Below, piece after piece: positions 21,401 to 33,400 of a stretch of 64,000 nt of DNA. Under the pieces are notes generated by a model. It did no database searches and was not told the DNA's origin. It worked only from the letters and a program-made list of their open reading frames with translations. The DNA lies in assembly GCA_015143295.1 (NCBI GenBank), contig CM026560.1:4466501-4530500 (forward strand), read 5' to 3'. Numbering within the stretch: position 1 is the stretch's first letter; every line of letters begins with the position of its first letter. The translations under genes and the position numbers were made by a program. Source of the stretch: Tetracentron sinense (Eukaryota > Streptophyta > Magnoliopsida > Trochodendrales > Trochodendraceae).

Positions 21401-24400
21401 TTTTCACTTTGAATAGATAAAATTTCCTTTTTCAAATTTTCATTTTACTCTTTTAATATTTCACTTTCATTTAGCAAAAATCCATTTCTATTTGAAAGAG
21501 AGGAGTTTTCCTTTTTAAGCTTTTTGTTCTTGGAAGCCATTTGTCGAAATTCTTCATATAGTTCATCAGAAGCTTCTTGTAATTCATCGAAAGAAAGGGA
21601 TTCATCTTGGGAAGAATTTACCTCATCCTCATGTGCCCTGAGGCATGCATTGGCCATTTCATCAATTGAGCTCATCCACGATTCACTTTCGTCGAAGTCA
21701 TCCCAAGTAACCTTCATTGCCATCTTCTTGTATGTTTGGTTTTTCTTGATATGTCCGGGCTTTTTGCATTTGTAGTACATTGTATCCTCTTCTTTTCTTG
21801 ATCTGCCCTTGATGAGTTCTTTTGAAAATTCATTGTTGTAAGCTCTTTTCTTGATGTTCTTCTTGTGCTTCCAGAACTTTTTGAATTTCCTTACCATTTT
21901 CTCAATCTCCTCTTGTAACTCCCCAAAATCCCTCCTATGAGTTAGGTGAGACTTTAGACGTGACTATCATAATCTGACAAACCATCCTACAAAATCTACA
22001 AGGCATAATTATAGCGGAAGCGAAATCAATGCGGAAGCATGAACAAAAAATTATTTTCTATACATTAACAGTATTCCAAGTTTTATACATCAACATTACT
22101 AATGTAAGAGTGGAGATGCCCACCCATCAAAATAAAAAATATAAACTCTCTTTCTCTCTCTCACTCAGTAGTCACCCTGATAGGGTCAACTATCTAAGTC
22201 TCTTTCCTCCACTTGAGGCGCTCCTACTGATTCTACATATGGCTCCTCCTCACCATAGTCCTCCTCGACCTAAGGAATAAGAGCACAAATGTCAAAGGGT
22301 GTACCTGCCGACATCAAAATGTACAGCTGAGTATTGAAACACTCAGCGAGTACAAGCTACTAGCTAACAGTGATATAATATAATTCATGGCATACAAGAA
22401 TTTAACAATGCATTCATGAGTATGCATTAAACCCAAGCGCAAAACCACATTTAACAAAACCTTATGTAGATCCAAGCTTGTGGAAGCTTCGGAAGCACGG
22501 ATTCGAGCTCCTCCTTGATCTCATAAGAAAACCCTCTTTGGAACCCTAGGTTTTCTCCTATTTTCTCTCAAAATATTTCTCTCTAAGTGTTAGAACCCTT
22601 AAACCCCCAAAATTTGGGTATTTATAGGGTTAAGGTTGTCAAAATCACACTTTTACCCTTTAAAATCCCAATTTTTGCGTTCCCACATGCAATAGTTAAC
22701 GTTTGGGTTCCAGACGTCGACGTTTGGGTTCAGATGTCGATGTTTGTAATTTTTCGAGCATTCTGTTCATGACCAAACGTCGACGTTTCCATGGCCCTCT
22801 GGTGCTGACGTCGACGTTTGGGTGTTCTGACTAGGTTGAGTTTTTCCCGCTTTGATATATTGACCATAACTTTTGACTCGCTTATTAGATTTTAACGATT
22901 CAACTTGCGTTGGATTCATCATTCAAAGGAGAACAATTTTGTGTGTAATGGACAAATCTCAATTCTGAGTTCTTAGTTGTCTAAATGGGCTCTAAAGCTG
23001 ACTGGTCTGGGATGGATTACAACAGACCAGAATTTTAGCAGACCAGACTTCGGAAATCCAACTTTTAATCTAACTTCAACTAAAAATCTGGAAAAATGGT
23101 AAACATGAACATCGAAGAGGGTTTCAATACCTTTCTAATGGTTCAAGAATCACTTGATTCCGATAAGTGGTGACAAAACTAGAGTTCCTTAAAGTTGTGG
23201 GTATGTTCATACAGATTCCTTATTGACAATTAGTATTTTATACTCTTACTCCTTCATCCCAAACACCCATAAACTTAAGAAAATATTCTTAAGGCTTTAA
23301 TATATGCCATAGTACATCATCCTTTTGAAATATATCAAACAAGGTTTTCATTATTATTGATAACCATTCAAGGCATTACAATAGGCTTTAAGCCTTAGAC
23401 ACTATTCACATCGCTATTCACCATGCCATGTCATCGAGATTCGGGGTTCTACATCCTCCCCCCCTTACAGAAATTTCATCCCCGAAATTAGGATAATACA
23501 AATACATGAAAGACAACTAGAAAAACAAATGAGGGTACTTTTCCCTCACTTCGGCCTCGCGCTCCCATATGACTTCTTCAGCTGAATGGTGTTGCCAACA
23601 CACTAGAACCAAGGAAATAGTCTTGGTTCGCAAAACTTTATCTCGCCTATCTAAAATCTGCATCGACTGTTCCACCAAGGTGAGATCCTCATGGATTTCC
23701 AATGGGTCGAGATCGATCACATGTGAAGGATTCTGGATGTATTTCTGGAGCATGGAAACATGAAATATGTTATGAACCGTCATCATGTGAGTGGGTAGAG
23801 CAAGCCGATAAGCAACATCACAAACTCTGGTGATGATCTCAAATGGACCCACATATCTAGGGTTGAACTTACCCCTCTTCCTGAACCTTATAACGCCCTT
23901 CGTCGGCGAAGTCTTGACAAACACAAAATTGCCAACAAGGAATTCAAGATCTCTCCTACGGTTGTCGGCATAGATCTTCTGTCGAGTGCAATCTTCAACC
24001 TTTCCTTGATAATCCTGACCCTGTCTGTGGTTTGCTCGATCAACTCTGGACCCAAAATTTTCCGCTCACCAACTTCATCCCAGTATAGAGGAGATGTGCA
24101 ACTTCTATTATAAAAAGCCTCGAAAGGTGCCATTTGTCTGAGGATGGCACTCGGGAGCATGTCCTCGATAATCTAGTTCACCTTCTTGGTCTGCCCATCT
24201 GTCTGAGGATGAAAGGCGGTGCTAAAGTCCAAACGGGAACCCATAGCGCTCTGGAAGCTCTTCCAGAACCTGGAAGTAAATCTAGGATCCCGATCTGAAA
24301 CAATGCTCACTAGCACCCCGTGCAACCAAACCACTTCTTTGATGTATAGTGATACAAGTTGGTTTGAGTTGAACGTAGTCCGATATGGCAAGAAATGGGT

Positions 24401-27400
24401 GGACTTCGTTAAACGGTCAACCACCACCCAAATGGCATCGAAGTTCTTCACCATCCTTAGCAACTCAACAATGAAATCCATGGGGATATTTTCCCATTTC
24501 GACTCGGGAATCGGAAGGGATTGCAAAAGACTTGCTGGCTTCATATGCTCGGCCTAGACCTGCTTATACACCAAATACCGAGACACATATTCTGTCACTT
24601 CTCTCTTTATGTTCTGCCACCAGAAGTGCCCTTTGAGGTTCTGATACATCTTTGTACCCCCAGGATGCACTGTATACTTGATCAGTGAGCTTCGTCCAAG
24701 ATTTCTCGTCTAAGCTCCTCATCGGCTGGAACACATAACATTCCCTTGAATGTGATGGCCCCTTCACCATTCAAGGTGAACTCTTTACTGTCACTGCTAA
24801 CTGACTTATCTCGGTAAGCAAGTAACTTGGCATCCGACCTTTGTGACTCTAGGATCCGGACCAAGATGTAAGGCCTAACAGTGATATTAGCCATCACTGG
24901 CCCATAGGTAAGAAGGCTGAAGCTGGTGTCGAGGTTAGGCACATCCTCCAACAACTTCCACTCTAGCACTATCACGTGAGCCAATAGTCCAAAAGACTTT
25001 CTGTTAAGAGCATCTGCCACTACGTTCGCCTTACCCGGATGATACTGAATTGAGCATTCATAGTCCTTCAAAAATTTCATTCATCGACGCTGCCTCACGT
25101 TCAACTCCTTTTGGGAAAACAGATATTTCAGACTTTTGTGGTCCGTGAACACATCAAACTGTTTCCCATAAAGATAGTGCCGCCAAATCTTCAATGCAAA
25201 CACCACTACGACCAATTCCAAGTTGTGCGTAGGATAGTTCTTTTCGTGATCCTTCAACTGCCGGGAAGTATAGACGATGACTTTCCCGCGTTGCATAAGA
25301 ACACATCCTAGCTCGATATTTGAAGCATCACTATAAACCATGAAACCGCCACTCCTAGATGACACTGTAAGAACGGGAGCCGTATTGAGCCGCTTCTTCA
25401 ACTCCATGAAGTTGTTTTCACACTTCTCACTCCACCCAAATTTGGCATCCTTCAGCGTCAAGTACGTGAGCGGTAACGCTAAACTGGAGAACCCCTCTAC
25501 GAATCTTTTGTAGTAGCCTACCAAACCGAGGAAACTACGTATCTCGGTAACACTCTTGGGTCTTTCACAGCTCATCACTGCCTCTATCTTTGCCGGATCA
25601 ACTAAGATACCCTCGGTAACAACCATGTGGCCAAGAAACGCCACCTTTTCTAACAAAAATTCGCACTTACTCAACTTGGCATATAGTCTATGCTCTCGAA
25701 GAGTCTCAAGAGTAAAGCGAAGGTCTCGATCATGATCCTCCCGTGTCTGGGAATACATCAAGATATCGTCAACGAACACAATGACACATCGATCGAGACA
25801 AGGTCTGAACACCCAGTTCATCAAATCCATGAACGCCGCTGGTGCATTCGTCAAACCGAAAGGCATAACAAGGAACTCGTAGTGCCCGTACTGAGTGTAA
25901 AAGCAGTCTTGGGAACATCTTTGGCCTTGATCTTCAACTGATGATAACCCGATCGGAGATCAATCTTGGAGAAAAATCTCGCTCCTTTCATTTGGTCAAG
26001 CAAGTTGTCTATCCGAGGCAAAGGATAACGATTCTTGATTATGACCTTGTTCAACTGCCTATAGTAGATGCACATCCTCATCAACCCATCTTTCTTCTTC
26101 ACGAAGAGTAGTGGAGCTCCCCATGATGACACACTTGGTCGGATGAAACCAAGTTGTTGCAACTCTTCGATCTGCTCCTGCAACTCCTTAAGCTCTATTG
26201 AGGCCATCCTATATAGAGCCCTAAAAATTGGAGCAATGCCAGGAGCAAGCTCTATCACGAACTCGATCTCCTGATCTGGAGGCAATCCAGGCAAATTCTC
26301 AGGAAACACGTCCAAGTACTCATAACTGGAATGGTTGAGGAGTCTCGTGCCTCTGAGTTCGAAAGGCTTAGTGCTTCGAAGCGAGTGATGTCTCTCCTTT
26401 GCAACCCTAAAAAATGAAACGGCTTTACACCCTTCGGCTTGAAGTTCACCATCTTCTCGAAACAAGCCACGTGCTGGTGATGCGCCGCAAGCCAATCCAT
26501 TCCTAGGATGACATCGAAATCCTGGAAATCAAGGATAATCAGATCGGCTGGCAACTCATGCTGCCCAACTTGAACCACACAATCCTTCTACATTCGTTCA
26601 GCAACCACCAATTTGCCCAGCGGAGTCGAAATGGACAACTCACGCTTCAACGGACTCGACCCAGATAAAAATCCCTTCGCAAAACTAGGCGAGACGAATG
26701 AATGAGTGGATCCTGTGTTGATCAACACTCTGACTAGAGATTTATCACTCTAGCATACCTTGCACGACATCGTCAGATGCCTGTTCGTCCCGTTCGGTTA
26801 TGGCAAAGACTCGGCCCTGGTTTACCTGGCGAGGTGGCCATGTAAATTGTAAGGGTCTCGATGGCTGTGAAGAGCCCTGCTGAGAAGGTTGCCGAATCGA
26901 GGGTCTGCTCCCTTGAGACTAGGATGACAACTGCAGGTGGGGACAATCTCTAATCATGTGGCCCTGGTCACCACAGTGAAAGCATCCACCGGACACCTTC
27001 CAACACTCTTCCGCCACGTGTCTCCCACCACAATGAGCGCAGACCTCATAAGAGAATGTAGAGAGTGCAGGAGGCACATATCCCATGGCCTAAGATGGCG
27101 CGGGGCGAGGAACCTACGTAGTCGGTGGGCGTGAAGCTTGTGGAGCATAAGGGTTATAAGCTTGTGGTGTAGAGTATGGCCTCTGCAACTGTGCTGGCCC
27201 TAAAGATTGGTATGAAGCAGTCTTAGCCCTTTTTTCAGGAGGAGTTGAGCTACTAGACTGGCCTCTAACACTCTCCCTTCTCCTGAAGAATTCTTCTGAA
27301 TTCGACTCAGTCAACTGGGCTTTGTCCACTGCCTCTGCATAGGTCTCATGCCTAAACATCAAGACTCTATCCTTGATGTAGGCTTTCAATCCCCTTTCGA

Positions 27401-30400
27401 ATTTTCGAGCCTTTATAGCCTCTGTGGCTATCATGTGTGGAGCAAATCTAGATAACTCTGAAAACTTGGTCTCGTATTCGGCCACAGTCAAATTACCTTT
27501 CTCCAAGGTAATAAATTCCACTTCTTTCTTCTTCTTCATTCCTACCGGGAAATACTTCTTGAAGAAGACATTAAGAAAATTTTCCCAAGTCCAATTGTGA
27601 CCCAGTCGGGTCAAATCCCGAGTCTTAACAGCAGACCTCCACCAATGGTCGGCCTCACCTTCTAGCATAAAGGTGGCCCAGGTGATCCTCTTTGCCTCAG
27701 TGGGCAACAACACTGAGTACAATATTTCCAGTTGCCTGATCCATGCCTTGGCCACTAATGGATCAATGCTACCCAAAATACCGGAGGCCTCATCCTCCGA
27801 AATGCCTCTATTTCTACTAGCGCTTTATTTGGCGAAGTAGCAATGAGTACCGCAGCAGGAGGAGTAGCAGGCTGCTAGCAGAGCCAGTGTCTCAACTATC
27901 GAAGTAAAAGCCTGAGCCATGTCAGGCGGTGCATCCTCTGTTGGAGGAGGTGATCCATTACTCCTTGTATGGTGTCCGTGACCCTGTGTGTCACGTTTCA
28001 TGACTTAGTCCTGAGAACAATAGCAACCATGAGTCTAAATTGGAAACCAACTTTATTTAAATTATAACTTCAAGATTATTCAATATTTATAAGGTATATA
28101 ATAGTAATACGTCGAGGTATACATTGCAATGGTCTAAGCATACCATTTGTGTTTCTAGCGTAGGATACTAGGTTCCAACCGGTTATGGACTCAGACTAAA
28201 TAATTGGTCCATACTTGGAGTACGACTTTTTTCTTAAACCTAATGCCTTGTTTCAATCATGGTATCAAATGCTATGTGACCCTAAGGAAATCTAATGCCT
28301 ATGCTCTGATACCAACTCTGTAACACCCCAAAATCCCTCTTAAGAGTTAGGTGAGACTTTAGACGTGACTATCCTAACCTGGCAAACCATCCTGCAAAAT
28401 CTACAAGGCATAATCATAGCGGAAGCAAAATCAATGCGGAAGCGTGAACAAAAATTTCTTTTCTATACATTAACGGTATTCCAAGTTTGATACATCAACA
28501 AGACTAATATAAGAGTGGACATGCCCACCCATCAAAATACAAAATATAAACTCTCTTTCTCTCTCACTCAGTAGTCACCCTGATAAAGCCAACTATCTAA
28601 GTCTCTTGCCTCCACTTGAGGCGCTCCTACTAGTTCTACATATGGCTCCTCCTCACTATAGTCCTCCTTGACCTAAGGACTAGGAGTACAAATGTCAAAG
28701 GGTGTACTTACCGACATCAAAATGTACGGTTGAGTATTCAAACACTCAGCGAGTACAAGCTACTGGCTAACAGTGGTATGATATAATTCATGACATACAG
28801 GAATTTAATAATGCATTCATGAGCATGCACGAAACCCAAGCACAAAACCTCATGTAAATCATGTGTGCTGAATTCATAGCTTGTACTTGAAATTATCTTT
28901 TCGTATTTTTAAAACTTGCTTATCATGCTTAAAATCTTATTCTTGTCTTGTTCTTGCCTTGTGAGAATCGTGCTTGTCTTATCTTGTTCTTGTTTGAATC
29001 ATACTTGTCTTGTTATGCTTGACTTACGAGCTAAATGTTAGTGCCCTTGAAATGACTTGTGAGCCGAGTATGTAAATACCCTTCATCGAAATTCTTGAAA
29101 GCAACTTGTGAGTCGGGTATGTAAATACCCTTCAACGAAATTAGAAAAGGCACACCAACATCATTGATTTCTTGTCTTGTTTTCTTAAAGCCAGATATGA
29201 CATATATTTGGATATGCTCTATCCTTGACCGACCCAAAGTTTGGCTTTATCATTTGTTTCGTGAATTACTTGTCTTGTTCTTTAGTTGTTTTTCATGTAC
29301 TTGTACTTAGAAAACTCGGTCATGTATACATGCTTGTGCATAGTGCTTAATGAGTATTATAGTAGCGTGTAAATACTTAAAGGAAATCACATATGACATT
29401 TAAAACATTTCTATAGTCATGGAAAAACCTTAAAGCATCTTTGCATTCCTGGAAAACTTGAAATATAGAGATCATGACAATAGGCATCATCCAATTGACA
29501 TACATTGCCTAGATCATGGTTACTTAGCCTATTACATCTATATCATACTTCATAATTCATAAAATTTAGAGAAATCTTAGTAGATTAGGAATTTAGAAAC
29601 TCATGTGAGCAATTTCAACATCACATACTTGAAAACCTAGGTTTGAGATCTAGATTATCTCTAAGTTAACTAGAAGGGTGTACTTACCTTGCAAAGACTA
29701 AATCTTAGCTTGGAAGGATGATTGGACACGAACTTGAGCTTGGAAATGAAGATTTACGCTTGAGGAAGAAGATCAAAACTTGTGGAAGCTTAGGAAGCAC
29801 GGATTCGAGCTCCTCCTTGATCTCACCAGAAAACCCTCTTTGGAACCCTAGGTTTTATCTCATTTTCTCTCAAAATGTTCATCTCTAAGTGTTAGAACCC
29901 TTAAACCCCTGAAATTTGGGTATTTATAGGGTTAGGGTTGTCAAAATCACGCTTTTACCCTTTAAAATTCCATTTTTCGCGTTCTTGCATGCAAACGTCG
30001 ACATTTGGGTTACAGGCATTGACGTTTGGGATTTGTAGAGCATTCTATTCGTGCCCAAATGTCGACTTTTCCATGGCCCTTTGGTGCAGACGTCGATGTT
30101 TGGGTGTTCTGACTGGGTTGAGTTTTTCCCGCTTTTGTATTTCGACCATAACTTTTGACTCGCTTATCGGATTTTGACGATTCAACTTGGGTTGGACTCA
30201 TCATTTGAAAGGAGAACAATTTTGTGGCTAATGGACAAATCCTAATTCTGAGTTCTTAATTGTCTAAATGGGCTCTAAAGCTAACTAGTCTGGGATAGAT
30301 TACAGTAGACCAGAATTTTAGCAGATCAGACTTCAGAAATCCAACTTTTAACCTAAATTCGACTAAACATCTGGAAAAATGATACACATGAACATCGAAA

Positions 30401-33400
30401 AGGGTTTCAATAACTCTTTAATGGTTCAAGAATCACTCGATTCCGATTAGCAGTGACAAAACTAGAGTTACCTAAAGTTGGGGGTATGTTAAGACATAAC
30501 CCTTATTGACACTTAAGAGTATTTTATACTCTTACTCTTTCATCCCAAACACCCATAAACTTAAGAAAATATTCTTAAGACTTTAATACATGCCATAATA
30601 CATCATCCACCTGAAATAATATCAAATAAGGTTCTCATTATTATTGATAACCATTCAAGGCATTATAATAGGCTTTAAGCCTTAAACCCTATTCACCGCA
30701 CTATCACCATGCCATGCCATCAAGATCCGGGGTTCTACACCTCTTCTTCTTCTTCTTCAATTTCATCCTCTTCACTTTCTTCACAAATATGGGAAGACAT
30801 CAAGGCATGTCCTTTATTGGATTTTTGCTCATCTTCTTGATTCCTCATAATGACCTCATGTGTCATTAATGATCCAAGTAGCTCATCCATTGATAGACTT
30901 GTGAGATCTTTAGCTTCTTAGATGACCGTCACTTTAGGAGCCCATTTCTTTAGTAGAGCTCGGAGAATCTTTCTTACGTTTTCTGCATTAGAATAAATCT
31001 TGCCAAGAGATTTTAGCTCATTAATAATGTCAGTAAATTTATCAAACATAAAGGCAAGAGGTTCATTTTGCTCCATTTTAAACAATTCATATTTATGAAC
31101 TAACATGCTAATTTTTTGTTGTTTTACTTGGTTAGTTCCCTCATAAGTAATTTGGAGTTTATCCCAAATTTCCTTAACCGAGTCGTAAGCCGAGACTCTA
31201 TTAAACTCTTGTGAGCTTAATGTACAATATAAGTAGCTTATTGCTTTGGCATTAAGTTGCACAAGCTTTACATCAACTTTCGACCACTCATCCTCTATAG
31301 GTATTTCAATATTATTAACAATTTTGGAGGGGATGTAGGGACCATTAACTATAACTCTCCAACATTTATAATCCAAAGCGTGAATGAAATACATCATTCT
31401 TACTTTCCAATAGTTATAATTTTGTCCATCGAACAATGGAGGTCTAAGGGTGGATTGGCCTTCTCCTATGGTTTATGCAATACTATTTTCCATTTTTGCC
31501 AAAATAAGATCTCTTTGAAGCTCTAATAAAATCTCCCAAAGATTGGAGTTGAATAGCTCAAGTTATGGGATTTGAGATTTCTTAGGTATACTCAATAAAT
31601 TTGGAAATCTAAGCTTGTGAGTGATTGATTGAATAATCTAGAATGATAGAAGTTGTTCTTTTGTTCATAAATCATCTCATTTTATAGCCCAATAAGTTTT
31701 ATGGCCGTTGGAATTGCATTGAATGCAAAAAGAGCTGTTAAAAATAGCCGTTACAGAGTAAAAATACTCTGTCCCGAGCCATCCAGTCATTTGGATAATT
31801 CATTCAGTCGTCTGGATGGAGCAAATGGCCGGAGACCATTTTTCTTCTATTCAGTCGACTGGATAGAGCTCCGTTTTGTCCTCTCTGATGTTTCGACCAT
31901 AACTTTTGATTGGCTTATCGGAATTAGGTGATTCAACTTCCATTAGATTCAAAATTCAAAGGGGAACAATTATGTATCTAATTTAAAAATCCTAATTCTG
32001 CTTTATTGTTAGTCTAAGTGGGTCCCAACGTTGACTAGTCCATCTAGTCAACTGGATGGTGGTCTGTTTTGTCTCCTCTAGTATTTCGACCATAACTTTT
32101 GATTGGCTTAATGAAATTAGGTTATTCAACTTCCTCTTTGACTTAAAATTCAAAGGGGAACAATTTTGTGCCTAATGATCAAATCCTAATTCTGCTTTAT
32201 TCATGATCAAAATGGGTCCCAAAGATAATTGGATTTGGAACAAAATGGTCAGAAAAAAATTGGCCTATCTAGACGTCTGGATAGTGTAATTTTTGCACAG
32301 AATCCATTTTTTGAGACCTTAATGATGAGATTTGATTCTAAGGACTCCTTCCTCATTTTAATAAAGATGATTACCAACTTTTTAGGTCTTTTAAGTGATT
32401 TTAAAGCTGATCCTAAGGAACCCAGGGTCAATCTAAGTTTATGAGCTTTTCAACAACCAAACTTTGAAGACTTTTTACACAAGTGCTAAACTCTCTTAAA
32501 AGATAAAAAATAATACTATAAACCTTCTTGAGAGTTGGTCTTCAACTTGATCTTCGATCTTATGATTCTTTAGCTTCAAGATCATCCTTCTTCTTCAATC
32601 TTCATTGATCTTCAATTTGATCTAAATGACTTGTCTTGACTTGATGAAGGATCTTCTCATAGATGGTATCATTTTCATGCTTTTTCCTTGAGTGACTTTG
32701 CTAATGCTCTTTGTATTCTGATTTTCACATAAACTCAATAGAAGCATTAGTAACACATATCTTATTCCATTATTGTGTTATCATCAAAATCAATGATGTT
32801 ACCTTAGGTAGAAAACCTATACGCTAACAGATTACCCATATTTGTAACTTGAGGAGCCGATAATAAAATATCAGAATTATTTGAGCCTAACATAGCCTTC
32901 AAATCTTCACTGAAAAATTACCCAACACGTCTTAAGGAATACTTTTTCCACAAACAAGAACAACTAGGTCGATAAACGAACATCACATTCAATGCCTTTT
33001 ATTGAGGTCTAATAGGTCTGTTCTTACACAAAACAACCTATGAACAATCACTTTACGGTTTGCGGAATCAAACCCTTCCAACAAAGAAAAAGGAAAAACA
33101 CATGTCGATTCTGAAAGACCCTTAAGTTTTCAATAACAATGTATCCACACATTCCGTATACCCAAATCTAATTCATCATAAGAGATTTAGGTTCTCATCT
33201 CCAAGGAACTTTTCCACTTGAATGATTCAAATCTGAATTTTTTTTATCAAAAAATCATTTGAGGAAAAAAATCAACTTGGATGCTTAAAACAATTTTGAA
33301 AAATTAACCCAAGGCCTCAAATAAAATATCGTGCTAGATCTAATCCTAAAGGAGACCAAGGGGCTGACGTCATGCCCCCCTTTTTTTTCTTCTGTCTTCC

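Larger units (their letters stand above)
21914..23453 (-). repeat. Element C 3' LTR (left), 1,540 bp, with internal deletion
   Basis: It runs from TGTAACTCCCC to GGGGTTCTACA. Compared with the right LTR it lacks about 0.9 kb between ATGTAGATC and CTTGTGGAAGC (near 22468). It retains the hairpin block (22326-22347), the minus-strand TATA box TATAAATA (22617-22624) and ACGTCGACGT palindromes (22713-22818). It also retains the shared U3 block (about 22858-23010). Confidence 0.88.
21909..30744 (-). mobile_element. Element C: complete Tekay-like chromovirus (Ty3/gypsy) with target duplication CCTCT
   Basis: The element spans 21914-30739 (8,826 bp), bounded by the exact 5-bp repeat CCTCT (21909-21913 and 30740-30744). 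It has two LTRs beginning TGTAAC.CCCCAAAATCCC on the plus strand and ending GGGGTTCTACA. A primer site complementary to initiator Met tRNA (28303-28314) and a polypurine tract (23454-23466) are present. On the minus strand the order is gag, protease, reverse transcriptase, RNase H, integrase and chromodomain, typical of chromoviruses. All coding regions carry stops, frameshifts and catalytic losses, so it is inactive. By eye the two LTRs differ at roughly 28 of the first 360 aligned bases. Confidence 0.92.
18409..32834 (-). mobile_element. Copia B: gag-only SIRE/Maximus-like element with target duplication GATTA
   Basis: The element spans 18414-32829 and is flanked by the exact 5-bp repeat GATTA (18409-18413 and 32830-32834). 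Removing the nested element C (8,826 bp plus 5 bp) leaves about 5.6 kb. It has a complete left LTR (18414-20166), a truncated right LTR (31503-32829), a polypurine tract at 20167-20180 and a split gag, but no protease, integrase or reverse transcriptase. The insertion site is the gag of copia A: the pieces on either side rejoin as MGN / NPPMENPNF. The gag type and the G-run plus GAATAG motif near the LTR end suggest the SIRE/Maximus group. It would need enzymes supplied in trans. Confidence 0.82.

Noticed and set aside
28303-28314. tRNA gene remnant
   Set aside because: Only 12 bases match the 3' end of initiator Met tRNA and they sit exactly at the primer-site position of an LTR element.
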